A stretch of DNA of 16,530 nt from Tenericutes bacterium 4572_104 (lineage in GTDB: Bacteria; Bacillota_I; Bacilli_A; Izemoplasmatales; UBA5603), in the NCBI GenBank assembly GCA_002084435.1, contig NBLG01000012.1, positions 1-16,530 on the forward strand. The letters are read 5' to 3'. Both the position numbers and the translations under genes were made by a program. The notes under the pieces were generated by a model. That model saw only the letters and a list, made by a program, of their open reading frames with translations. It was not told where the DNA came from and searched no databases. Positions 1 to 7,176 of this stretch are shown here, one piece after another (within the stretch, counting starts at the first letter, position 1; every line of letters starts with the position of its first letter).

Positions 1-2
1 AT

Positions 3-509
3 CTATTTTAAAACTTTATTATTAATATATTTAGCAAATATTTCAGAAATATATCCCAATAATAAACCTACTAATAATCCTATAGCAGCTGGCCATAATG
101 TATTTCCATCAATAGCAGCTCCAAGTGCAAAGAATGTAGAACATCCTATGAAAGCTCCAGGAATAAAAGATAATGGTTTAAGATTAGCTTGGAAACACAT
201 AGCTCCAGCACCAATAGCTACAGATAAGAAAGCTCCAAATAAATTAAAACTAAAAACTTTATCCCATAAAAACACAATAACTACTGCCCAGAAAATACCG
301 GTTAAATTTGCGGGTATTCCTTTTTTAAGCCCTTCTTTACCAGCTCCGCCAGCATAAAAAGTAGCCCAACCCAAGAATCCAGCAACTACAAGCCCATTTA
401 AATTAAATGAAGCTCCTGATCTAGCGTATATTTCATATACGAGATTAAACAGACCAGCTAATAAAAAAATACTAATCGATACAGCTACTAAAAATTTGTC
501 AACTTTCAT
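3..509 (-). CDS. DUF1097-family integral membrane protein
   Basis: The 168-residue product is almost entirely hydrophobic, with about five membrane segments (near residues 7-25, 38-53, 68-85, 90-107 and 112-162, the last probably two helices). It resembles the DUF1097 family, typified by E. coli YcdZ. Family-like features are the FLGWATFYAGG stretch (45-55), the MCFQA turn (104-108) and SFIPGAFIGC (114-123). The function of the family is not established. The gene is complete: the TAG stop lies at 3-5, and ATG 507-509 has an AGGAG ribosome binding site about 8 bases upstream. It follows the PEP-hydrolase-family gene by 15 bases, so it is almost certainly the last of at least three cotranscribed genes. 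That linkage suggests it transports or senses the metabolite handled by the other two products, but this is inference. Nothing in the sequence identifies a substrate. Confidence 0.8.
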   Translation of the reverse strand: MKVDKFLVAVSISIFLLAGLFNLVYEIYARSGASFNLNGLVVAGFLGWATFYAGGAGKEGLKKGIPANLTGIFWAVVIVFLWDKVFSFNLFGAFLSVAIGAGAMCFQANLKPLSFIPGAFIGCSTFFALGAAIDGNTLWPAAIGLLVGLLLGYISEIFAKYINNKVLK

Positions 510-524
510 TTAAATTCTCCTTTT

Positions 525-1232
525 TTATATTTTTAATTTTTTAAATGTTTTTACTTGATTTGTAATAGCTACTTCAGTTGGATTAACTTTTATAGCAGCA
601 TCATGAATAGCTTGAACAATTGGAACACAGTCATCTAATGTTTTTGCAGTATGAGCACCAATTGAACCCTTTGTAGTAAGTCCCATATGAGCAACTAAAA
701 CATCAGCTCCAGCCTTAGTCATTTTAATTGCATCTTCTACACTAAATACATATGGAGCTGTAAACATATCTTGGTTATGAGCTTCGCGTATCATTTCAAC
801 TTCTAAATCATATCCCATACCAGTTTCTTCAAGGTTTTGGCGAAAGGTTCCATCAATTAAACCAACAGTAGGAAAATTTTGAACTCCACTAAATCCCATA
901 TGTTTTAAATCGCGAATAAAGTATTTAATTTCTCTAAACGGATCAGTTCCACATACACCAGCTAATACAGGAGTATCTGTAGCGATTGGTAATACTTCTC
1001 TAGCCATTTCAACCACAATTGCATTAGCATCTCCATAAGGTAAAAGACCAGCTAAAGAACCACGCCCTGCCATACGGTAGCGTCCCGAATTATAGATAAT
1101 AATCATATCTACTTTTCCATTTTGAGCACATTTAGCAGATATACCTGTACCAGCTCCAGCTCCAACAATTGCTCTTCCTTGTTTGATTTGTTCATGTAAA
1201 CGATTCAAAATTTCTTCTCTTGTAAATGCCAT
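525..1232 (-). CDS. PEP hydrolase-family TIM-barrel protein with an internal in-frame deletion
   Basis: This 235-residue protein belongs to the family annotated as phosphoenolpyruvate hydrolase or TIM-barrel signal-transduction protein (Pfam PF09370), related to the C-terminal half of plant Tm-1. Supporting motifs are [12 protein letters not shown] near residue 22, [21 protein letters not shown] (47-67), [17 protein letters not shown] (about 118-134) and VLVAHMGLT (about 178-186). The same barrel forms the N-terminal domain of the regulator encoded at 2674-4491, and the two align throughout. At Asn217-Pro218 the alignment jumps: about 39 residues present in the regulator, containing its GG and GYFGGS motifs, are missing. 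The tail [13 protein letters not shown] then resumes as the normal C-terminal helix. The reading frame is intact. The missing part would supply the last barrel strands and a predicted phosphate-binding loop, so activity is doubtful. TAGGAGG overlaps the upstream gene's stop codon and gives strong coupling. Family assignment is firm; function is not. Confidence 0.85.
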   Translation of the reverse strand: MAFTREEILNRLHEQIKQGRAIVGAGAGTGISAKCAQNGKVDMIIIYNSGRYRMAGRGSLAGLLPYGDANAIVVEMAREVLPIATDTPVLAGVCGTDPFREIKYFIRDLKHMGFSGVQNFPTVGLIDGTFRQNLEETGMGYDLEVEMIREAHNQDMFTAPYVFSVEDAIKMTKAGADVLVAHMGLTTKGSIGAHTAKTLDDCVPIVQAIHDAAIKVNPTEVAITNQVKTFKKLKI

Positions 1233-1244
1233 TTTAATTTCCTC

Positions 1245-2453
1245 CTATTTCTCTATAAATTCAATTAGCTTTTTAGCCATAGCTAAAGCAAATTCATCAT
1301 CATTGATATGTTGATTCAATTCTATTAATTCTACTTTGTTTTTATCAATATTTTTGCGCAATGCGTCAAATAAAGCTTCGTCTTCTTCCTTACCTTCAAA
1401 AGGCATACCTTCTTTATCAATCATTGATACTCCTTTTAAAGGAATGAAGAAAGCAGCTTTTCCGGTAGATTGACTTACTTTTTTACCTATTATTTCACCT
1501 AATTTTTTATTTTCTTCTACATTTGTTCTCATTAAAGTAACTGTTTCATTATGTTCGTAGAAATTTCTGCCTTTAAATTTGCTTGGAACAGTGTTAACAG
1601 GTCCAAAGTTAACCATATCAAGCGCACCAACACTTACAACCTGTGGGATGCCATTTAAAGCAGCTGCATCTAATCTATTAGGTCCAGCACTTAATACTCC
1701 ACCTACTAGTTCATCACACCATTCAGTTGTAGTGATATCTAAAATACCAGCAAAATATCCTGCTTCGGCTAGTGCTTCCATTGATTTGCCGCCAGAACCA
1801 GTAGCGTGAAATACTACAACTTCATATCCTTTGCTTTCAAGATATTCTCTGGCTGTAGTAACACAAGGAGTAGTAACGCCAAACATTGTTGCGCCAATCA
1901 AAGGCTTTTCTGATGCTTTCAATGCTTTTTTGTTTTTAACAATTCCTGCTATTGCTAAAGCAGCGTTTGTTAATACTTCTTTTAATACATTGTTAAGCCC
2001 AGCTACATCAACGATAGAATACATCATCATAACATCTTTAACCCCAACATAAGGAGAAACATCACCAGCAGCCATAGTAGAAACTAATATTTTAGGCAAT
2101 CCTACTGGTAATTGTTTTATAACTGCAGCTGCTATTGAAGAACCACCTGAACCACCTAAAGATATAAAACCACCAACTAATTCCTTGTCAACTAATTCTT
2201 TAACAACTATTGCTGCACCATGAGCCATAGCTTTAACATTAGTACCGCGATCATTAACTTCACGAAGTTTAAAAATATCATATCCACTTTTTTCACAAAC
2301 TTTTAAATTGGTAATGTCTGGTTCAAATTTAGGTTCAAAAATACCGGCATCTACAACTATAGTTTCAACACCTTGAGATTCGATTACATCTTTCAAAAAC
2401 TTAAACTCTTTACCTTTAGTATCAAGAGTCCCGACAATTACAACTTTTTTCAA
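1245..2453 (-). CDS. UPF0261 / Tm-1-like ATP-binding domain protein
   Basis: The 402-residue product matches the UPF0261 (PF06792) family, the bacterial counterpart of the N-terminal ATP-binding half of the tomato virus-resistance protein Tm-1. The N-terminus VVIVGTLDTKGKE (4-16), the glycine-rich LGGSGGSS (near 100), VSTMAAGDVSPYVG (near 125) and MYSIVDVAGLN (near 144) are typical. A second glycine-rich stretch, FHATGSGGKSME (near 215), begins the C-terminal lobe. Length is normal for the family. The start codon is TTG (2453-2451), preceded at about 8 bases by AAGGAGGA; no ATG fits better. It is the first gene of the operon, 40 bases downstream of the expected transcription start. Its neighbour is the PEP-hydrolase-type barrel, and in plant Tm-1 these two domains are fused, so a physical or catalytic partnership is likely. 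The native reaction is unknown to me. Confidence 0.88.
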   Translation of the reverse strand: MKKVVIVGTLDTKGKEFKFLKDVIESQGVETIVVDAGIFEPKFEPDITNLKVCEKSGYDIFKLREVNDRGTNVKAMAHGAAIVVKELVDKELVGGFISLGGSGGSSIAAAVIKQLPVGLPKILVSTMAAGDVSPYVGVKDVMMMYSIVDVAGLNNVLKEVLTNAALAIAGIVKNKKALKASEKPLIGATMFGVTTPCVTTAREYLESKGYEVVVFHATGSGGKSMEALAEAGYFAGILDITTTEWCDELVGGVLSAGPNRLDAAALNGIPQVVSVGALDMVNFGPVNTVPSKFKGRNFYEHNETVTLMRTNVEENKKLGEIIGKKVSQSTGKAAFFIPLKGVSMIDKEGMPFEGKEEDEALFDALRKNIDKNKVELIELNQHINDDEFALAMAKKLIEFIEK

Positions 2454-2499
2454 AATTTAAATCCTCCTTTTTTATTATTTCACATAGAAATATATCTTA

Positions 2500-2527
2500 A
2501 GTATAAAACTATAAAAAATAAAGTCAA
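2500..2527 (-). promoter_or_regulatory. sigma-A promoter of the Tm-1-like operon
   Basis: Reading the minus strand, TTGACT (2527-2522) is followed after 16 bases by TATACT (2505-2500). Each hexamer has one mismatch to the sigma-A consensus. Transcription would start near 2493, leaving a leader of about 40 bases before the TTG start at 2453. No TGGCA...TGC (-24/-12) sigma-54 element is present anywhere between 2454 and 2673. Confidence 0.75.
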
Positions 2528-2540
2528 TATGAAAAAATAT

Positions 2541-2574
2541 TCTCATATTTTCCCGAAATATAGGAAATATGAGA
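2541..2574. promoter_or_regulatory. Hyphenated palindrome, candidate operator for the adjacent regulator
   Basis: The left arm TCTCATATTTTCC (2541-2553) and right arm GGAAATATGAGA (2563-2574) are inverted copies around a 9-base spacer, differing only by one extra T in the left arm. Pairing continues outward imperfectly into AAATAT/ATATTT. The element lies 13 bases upstream of the -35 hexamer, the usual place for an activator of a sigma-A promoter. There is no T tract after either arm, so it is not a terminator. Binding by the neighbouring Fis-type HTH regulator is inferred from position. Confidence 0.55.
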
Positions 2575-2616
2575 TATTTATAAAAACAATTTTGCTTTCA
2601 TAGTAAAATATTCATT

Positions 2617-2654
2617 AAAATAAAACAAAAAGTGAGAAGGGTAATTCTCACTTT
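2617..2654 (-). terminator. Rho-independent terminator of the regulator gene
   Basis: TTCTCACTTT (2645-2654) and AAAGTGAGAA (2629-2638) form a perfect 10-bp stem with a 6-base loop. On the minus strand it is followed by a T-rich run (complement of 2617-2628, interrupted by one G). It begins 19 bases past the regulator's TAA and separates the regulator from the downstream operon, which has its own promoter. Confidence 0.85.
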
Positions 2655-2673
2655 GTATTTCTAGTATAAAAAA

Positions 2674-4491
2674 TTATTTTTTAGAAATTCCATATTTTTT
2701 AAGTTTATTGTACAAAGTTCTTCTTGAAATTCCTAATTTTTTAGAAACCTTAGTTTGATTCCAATTATTTTTAAGCAGTTCAGATATTATCAATTCTTTT
2801 TCAATTAGCATGGAAGAATTTTTAATATAATTAACTTCACTGTCAAGTTTAATAAAATCGTTAAATGATCCAGGAAGACATGTTAAGTCAATTATGTTAT
2901 TTTCACATAAAATAACTCCTCGTTCTAAAACATTTTTTAATTCTCTTACATTACCTGGCCAATCATATGCCATAAAAGCATTCATAACATTGTCGGATAT
3001 ATCGATATTCACATGATGTCTTTCAGATATTTGTTTTAAGAAAGCCTGTACATAAATAGGAATATCTTCCTTATGATTTCTTAATGAAGGCATTTTTCTA
3101 TTTAAAACAGTAATTAAATAATATAAATCTTCACGGAAATTTCCTTTTAACATTTCTTCTTTAAGATTTTTACTGGTTGTAGAAACAATTCTAACATCAA
3201 GTTTAATAGTTTCTGAACCACCAACTCTTTCTAATTCACCATCTTGAATTACTCTTAAAAGTTTAGCTTGAACGTCTAGATTTAATTCTGTTATGTTATC
3301 TAAGAATAAAGTGCCATGATTAGCGGATTCAAATCGTCCTATATGTCTTGAGTCTGCGCCTTCAAAAGCCCCTTTTTCATGCCCAAATAATTCACTTTCT
3401 ATTCTAGTTTTTGGTATTGATGCACAGTTTATCTTTTTTAATGGATAAACTGCGCGATTACTATTATAATGTATAGCACCAACTACTAAATCTTTTCCAG
3501 TTCCACTTTCACCTTCTATTAAAATATTAGCATCGTGATTAGATACTTTTTCAATCCATGATACTAGATTTAAAATTTCTTTACTTTTACCTAAGACAGA
3601 TTTAATTCCTTGCCTTTTTTTTAGAAGCTTTTTAAGATTAGCATTTTCTTTTTCTAATAAAGAAACTCTATTCATATTCTTAAATAGCTCAGTAGCGCCT
3701 TTCATACTACCTTCAACCGGAATAGTGTCGAATACAGACCCACCAAAATAACCAACAGTATCAGTTTCTTCGTAGAAACGTTTAATAACTTGTTTATTTA
3801 CGACAAAAGCCCCTCCATATATCATAGGTATAATATCTTGTTTTATTTTTTTTACTTCATGAAATACAACATTTGCTTTATGAATTAAGCGGTCAATATA
3901 TTTTTTCATTTCATTTTCTGGCGGAGTTTTTATATAAGTCCATCCAAAATGTAAACATAAAACATCAACGTCAACTTTAGCCATTTGAATTGCTTCTTCA
4001 AGAGTGACAGCGAAAGCTACCGTAAACATACCTTTTTCATGAGCTATGCGTAGTAGATTAACTTCATGAATAAAACCATTCCCCTCTTCTTCGAGAGCTT
4101 CTCGAAAAACACCATCTACTAAACTAATTGTTGGGAAATTGATAATTCCATGAAATCCAGCATTAATTAGTTTATCAACAAAGCTTGAATGTTGAATATT
4201 TGGATCTTCTGCAAAAGCTCCAAAAACTACAGGAATATTTTTCACTCTTGGTAATACTTCTTCAGTGGCAAAAGAATAGACTAAGTCATTGCAGTTTTTA
4301 AAAGGTAATAATGAAGCAGTAGAAGCAACTCCTCCCATTCTAAATCTACCAGCATTTAATGTAGCAATAATATCGGCACCGCCGTTCATAGCTTGCTTTG
4401 CGCTTCTTCCATTACCTATTGATACTCCGATTATAGGTTCTTTTTTTAATATTGAGTTTTTTAGGTTACTTACTATTTCTTCCCTAGTCAT
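2674..4491 (-). CDS. Regulator: PEP hydrolase-like sensor, degenerate NtrC-type AAA+ domain, Fis-type HTH
   Basis: The 605-residue protein has three parts. Residues 1-270 form a TIM barrel paralogous to the product at 525-1232 and retain the C-terminal segment that protein lacks. Residues 275-293 are a short coiled-coil linker. Residues about 298-535 form a sigma-54-activator AAA+ domain with Walker A GESGTGKD (327-334), ESELFGHEKGAF (365-376) and sensor II WPGNVREL. The C-terminus (about 575-605) is a Fis-type HTH. Four key AAA+ positions deviate: the GAFTGA loop reads GAFEGA (Glu377), Walker B reads FLDNI instead of FLDEI (Asn399), sensor I Asn is Ser440, and the second Arg of the FREDLYYRL finger is Leu459. 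ATP hydrolysis and sigma-54 remodelling therefore look impaired. I chose ATG 4491-4489 because GGAGGG sits 6 bases before it; the upstream in-frame ATG at 4506 is part of that ribosome site. It probably controls the operon at 3-2453. Confidence 0.85.
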   Translation of the reverse strand: MTREEIVSNLKNSILKKEPIIGVSIGNGRSAKQAMNGGADIIATLNAGRFRMGGVASTASLLPFKNCNDLVYSFATEEVLPRVKNIPVVFGAFAEDPNIQHSSFVDKLINAGFHGIINFPTISLVDGVFREALEEEGNGFIHEVNLLRIAHEKGMFTVAFAVTLEEAIQMAKVDVDVLCLHFGWTYIKTPPENEMKKYIDRLIHKANVVFHEVKKIKQDIIPMIYGGAFVVNKQVIKRFYEETDTVGYFGGSVFDTIPVEGSMKGATELFKNMNRVSLLEKENANLKKLLKKRQGIKSVLGKSKEILNLVSWIEKVSNHDANILIEGESGTGKDLVVGAIHYNSNRAVYPLKKINCASIPKTRIESELFGHEKGAFEGADSRHIGRFESANHGTLFLDNITELNLDVQAKLLRVIQDGELERVGGSETIKLDVRIVSTTSKNLKEEMLKGNFREDLYYLITVLNRKMPSLRNHKEDIPIYVQAFLKQISERHHVNIDISDNVMNAFMAYDWPGNVRELKNVLERGVILCENNIIDLTCLPGSFNDFIKLDSEVNYIKNSSMLIEKELIISELLKNNWNQTKVSKKLGISRRTLYNKLKKYGISKK

Positions 4492-4661
4492 TATTTTTCC
4501 CTCCATAAGCTTAACATTTATATTATTTCATTAAAACAGAAAAAAAGCAATTTTAAAGTTAATAATAGTATAAATAAAGTTTAGTATAATCATAAAAACA
4601 ATTTGTTAATATTATTTTATATAATCAATGTTATAATAATCATAAAAAAGGATGTGTTATT

Positions 4662-5162
4662 TTGGATGATAAATTGATGCATATATCAAGTCATGGATTT
4701 GGACCAATTATAGATAAAGATTGTGAAATACTTATACTAGGAAGCTTTCCTTCCGTTAAATCAAGAGAAGAATCATTTTACTATATGCATCCATCAAATC
4801 GGTTCTGGCCATTATTATCAAAAATAATTGGTGTTGATTTTAAAAAACTTAATGTTAAAGAAAAAGGAAAAATATTATTAAAACATCATATTGCTTTATA
4901 TGATGTTTTAATAAGTTGTGATATAGAAGGCTCTAAAGATTCAACTATAACTAATGTTGTAGCTACTGATGTAACAAAACTAATATATAATACAAAGATT
5001 AAGAAAATATATATTAATGGAAGAACTGCTTATAATTTATTTTTAAAATATAATTCTGATTTAAAAAATATAGCCACTTATCTTCCATCAACTTCAAGTG
5101 CTAATGCAAGATTTAGTTTAGATAATCTTTATACATATTGGAAAACAATAGTTCAATTATAA
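4662..5162 (+). CDS. DNA-deoxyinosine (hypoxanthine-DNA) glycosylase, UDG superfamily family 6
   Basis: The 166-residue protein matches the hypoxanthine-DNA glycosylase family, small UDG-fold enzymes that excise deaminated adenine from DNA and start base excision repair. Diagnostic segments are SHGFGPIID (9-17), the active-site stretch LGSFPSVKSREESFYYMHPSNRFWP within residues 26-50 (Asn47 of HPSNRFW aligns with the conserved family Asn), LYDVLISCD (near 79-87), and the C-terminal LPSTSSANAR loop (near 141-150), which corresponds to the DNA minor-groove loop of uracil-DNA glycosylases. Length is normal. The start is TTG at 4662 with AAAGGATG about 7 bases before it. It is divergent from the regulator gene and followed closely by an independent promoter for the permease, so it is probably monocistronic. 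A G:T/U-mismatch glycosylase activity is the main alternative. Confidence 0.87.
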   Translation: MDDKLMHISSHGFGPIIDKDCEILILGSFPSVKSREESFYYMHPSNRFWPLLSKIIGVDFKKLNVKEKGKILLKHHIALYDVLISCDIEGSKDSTITNVVATDVTKLIYNTKIKKIYINGRTAYNLFLKYNSDLKNIATYLPSTSSANARFSLDNLYTYWKTIVQL

Positions 5163-5181
5163 ACTAATTTTTTTTCATTTG

Positions 5182-5210
5182 TTTACATATCTTAATAATA
5201 GTGGTAAAAT
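5182..5210 (+). promoter_or_regulatory. sigma-A promoter of the permease operon
   Basis: TTTACA (5182-5187), a 17-base spacer and TAAAAT (5205-5210) each differ from consensus at one base. Transcription would begin near 5217. This places the upstream in-frame TTG at 5179 inside the promoter and rules it out as the start of the permease gene. Confidence 0.7.
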
Positions 5211-5241
5211 TATTTTTGTAAGTATTATGGGGGATGATATT

Positions 5242-6516
5242 TTGGGCACAGAACATTTGATACTTGGTATCTTAATTTTTATTCTTACTTATATTACAAT
5301 TGTTTCAGAAAAGATTCATAGAACAGTAATTGCCATCTTTGGCGCGGGGCTTATGATTCTATTCCATGTTTTATCTCAAGCTGAGGCTTTTAATAAAATT
5401 GATTTCAATACCTTGGGATTATTAATTGGAATGATGATTATTGTAATAGTAATAAGACGTACAGGATTATTCCAGTATTTAGCTATTAAATCGGCTAAAT
5501 TGGCAAAAGGAGATCCAGTTAAAATATTAATATATTTTTCAATTTTAACTGCAATAGCTTCGGCTCTCTTAGATAATGTGACTACTATTTTATTAATTGT
5601 TCCAGTAACATTAGTTATATGTGATACCTTAGAATTAAATCCTATACCTTTTGTTATATCGGAAATAATGAGTTCAAACATTGGTGGAGCTGCGACATTA
5701 ATTGGTGACCCACCAAACATTATGATAGGTGGAGAAACCGGATTAAACTTCGATGATTTTATTATAAATCTTTTACCTTTAATGATTATTGTATTCATTG
5801 TTACTATTATTATTCTTAGAATAATTTATCGAAAGTCTTTAGTTACTACTGAAGAAAGAAAACAAGAGATGTTGTCTTTCGATGAAAACAAAGCAATTAC
5901 AGATTCAAAATTATTAAAAAAGAGTTTATTTATTTTAGGACTTACTATTACTGGGTTTGTTTTAAGTGAATTAATTGAAGTTCCATCAGCGAGTATCGCA
6001 ATGTTTGGAGCTTCTGCTCTGTTATTGATAAGCAAAATTGAGCCAGAAGAAATATTTGAGAAAATTGAATGGACAACTATTTTCTTCTTTGCAGGATTAT
6101 TTATCTTGGTTGGTTCACTTGAAAGTATTGGAGTAATTGAATTTATCGCTGAAAAAATGCTTAATATAACAGGTGGAAGTATTCCAATTTTAACAATGAT
6201 AGTTTTGTGGATGTCTGCGTTTCTATCATCTTTTCTAGATAATATTCCATATGTAGCTACTATGGTGCCTTTAATTAAAACAATTTCTGAAGGGGCTTTG
6301 GTAAGCTATGAACCTGTATGGTGGGCTTTATCAATTGGAGCGTGTCTTGGAGGAACCGGTACTATTATCGGTGCTTCAGCGAATGTTGTTGCTAGAGGAA
6401 TTGTAGAGAAAAACGGATATAAGATGAGCTTTATCGGCTATATTAAAATTGCATATCCGATAATGATTTTAGCTATTATTATTTCTACAATTTATATTAT
6501 TATCTTTTATCTATAA
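5242..6516 (+). CDS. ArsB/NhaD (SLC13-like) family ion transporter
   Basis: With the TTG start at 5242 the product is 424 residues and has about 11 hydrophobic segments. It belongs to the ion-transporter superfamily containing ArsB, NhaD and SLC13/P-protein carriers. Two inverted half-repeats each carry the family's substrate-site motifs: ALLDNVTTILLIVP (108-121) with SSNIGGAATLIGDPPN (144-159) in the first half, and SSFLDNIPYVATMVP with GGTGTIIGASANV in the second. Substrate cannot be read from sequence; arsenite, Na+/H+ exchange or an organic or inorganic anion are all possible. TTG 5242 is preferred because GGGGGAT ends about 8 bases before it, the same spacing seen at the next gene. ATG 5227, in frame and 5 residues longer, is the alternative, but its own upstream leader would be only about 10 bases. 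It is cotranscribed with the 161-residue gene 20 bases downstream. Confidence 0.85.
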   Translation: MGTEHLILGILIFILTYITIVSEKIHRTVIAIFGAGLMILFHVLSQAEAFNKIDFNTLGLLIGMMIIVIVIRRTGLFQYLAIKSAKLAKGDPVKILIYFSILTAIASALLDNVTTILLIVPVTLVICDTLELNPIPFVISEIMSSNIGGAATLIGDPPNIMIGGETGLNFDDFIINLLPLMIIVFIVTIIILRIIYRKSLVTTEERKQEMLSFDENKAITDSKLLKKSLFILGLTITGFVLSELIEVPSASIAMFGASALLLISKIEPEEIFEKIEWTTIFFFAGLFILVGSLESIGVIEFIAEKMLNITGGSIPILTMIVLWMSAFLSSFLDNIPYVATMVPLIKTISEGALVSYEPVWWALSIGACLGGTGTIIGASANVVARGIVEKNGYKMSFIGYIKIAYPIMILAIIISTIYIIIFYL

Positions 6517-6536
6517 TTTATTAGGGGGGCTTAATT

Positions 6537-7022
6537 ATGAATAAATATGTCGAATCAGAAGCTAACCAACATGTAATGAAATTAATACAAATGGGTGCGG
6601 ATGTTAAGATTGTTTCCGGACAAATGGTCTATGTAACTTTTGATATATCAAAGGATATTCAACTTGCATATGTATACAATTTAAATCGAAAAAACAAATT
6701 TTTCTTAGAACGTATTAAACCATATCCTATGCCTGTAAAGGAATTTAATACACCTGACGCAATATGTGAAATTATTAAAATTGATGTTGAACAGTTTAAA
6801 AATGCAATGAAAAGTCACCATATATGTAAATTTATTGATTTGAATTTAGAATTTCACAAAATGCTTTTAACATTTGAAGATCTTTTCTTATATTACAATG
6901 TTGAAGCTGAAACATTTGAAGAGATCAAAGAACATTTAAATGCAATTCATAAAACAATATACGATGCAAAAGAATCTGTCGATAGGGTTTACTTTAAGAA
7001 AAATCCTGATAATCTTGAATAG
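6537..7022 (+). CDS. Unrecognised 161-residue soluble protein, transporter partner by position
   Basis: I do not recognise this family. The product is soluble: no signal peptide, no hydrophobic segment long enough for a membrane helix, and no clear metal, nucleotide or catalytic motif. Residues 20-55 look like a short beta sheet (DVKIVSGQMVYVTFD and QLAYVYNL). The C-terminal half is rich in charged helices (near 100-155), including HHICKF (94-99) and an amphipathic stretch around EEIKEHLNAIHKTIYDAKE. A strong AGGGGGG site 7 bases upstream of ATG, a 20-base gap from the permease stop and a shared terminator place it in the permease transcript. It may be a cytosolic regulator or accessory of the transporter, but this rests on position only. 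Confidence 0.75.
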   Translation: MNKYVESEANQHVMKLIQMGADVKIVSGQMVYVTFDISKDIQLAYVYNLNRKNKFFLERIKPYPMPVKEFNTPDAICEIIKIDVEQFKNAMKSHHICKFIDLNLEFHKMLLTFEDLFLYYNVEAETFEEIKEHLNAIHKTIYDAKESVDRVYFKKNPDNLE

Positions 7023-7051
7023 AAACAACTTTAAAAAGTTGTTTCTTTTTT
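7021..7051 (+). terminator. Rho-independent terminator of the permease operon
   Basis: AGAAACAACTT (7021-7031) pairs perfectly with AAGTTGTTTCT (7036-7046) around the loop TAAA and runs into six Ts (7046-7051). The stem starts within the TAG stop of the upstream gene. Confidence 0.9.
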
Positions 7052-7067
7052 AATTTAATAATCAAAC

Positions 7068-7097
7068 TTGACAATTTAGAGTGAACAGGTTTATAAT
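7068..7097 (+). promoter_or_regulatory. Consensus sigma-A promoter of glpP
   Basis: TTGACA (7068-7073) and TATAAT (7092-7097) are both perfect consensus hexamers, separated by 18 bases. Transcription should start near 7104, giving a leader of almost 90 bases that contains the attenuator-like hairpin at 7128-7176. A consensus promoter that fires constantly and is then gated by a leader terminator is the expected arrangement for antiterminator control. Confidence 0.85.
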
Positions 7098-7125
7098 GTT
7101 TATAAGTTAATAAATTGAGAGATTA

Positions 7126-7176
7126 GGAGAACAGAGCTGGAAATACCGGTATATTTTATGTTCTTTTTGTTTTTTT
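7126..7176 (+). promoter_or_regulatory. Leader attenuator, candidate GlpP RNA target
   Basis: Within the glpP leader, AGAACA (7128-7133) pairs with TGTTCT (7159-7164). Inside it a smaller helix, GCTGG (7136-7140) with CCGGT (7146-7150), uses two G-U pairs. A T-rich tract (7164-7176, broken by one G) follows at once. This has the form of an intrinsic terminator lying before the coding region. GlpP of Bacillus subtilis acts by antitermination at such leaders of glp genes, so autoregulation by the encoded GlpP is the natural reading. The stem is interrupted, so terminator strength is uncertain. Confidence 0.55.

Noticed and set aside
2454..2673. A sigma-54 (-24/-12) promoter for the operon next to the NtrC-type regulator
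   Set aside because: The minus strand between the two genes contains no TGGC...TGC pair at the required spacing; a good sigma-A promoter is present instead.
4492..4506. An earlier start for the regulator at the ATG in 4504-4506
   Set aside because: That ATG is part of the sequence ATGGAGGG that forms the ribosome binding site for ATG 4491-4489, and it has no ribosome site of its own.
5179..5241. A longer permease starting at TTG 5179
   Set aside because: The codon lies immediately before the -35 box of the permease promoter and has no ribosome binding site; the extra residues are not hydrophobic or conserved-looking.
5376..5798. Long open frame antisense to the permease gene (and similar frames antisense to the other genes)
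   Set aside because: They mirror the hydrophobic or biased codons of the real genes, lack ribosome sites and give low-complexity products with no family resemblance.
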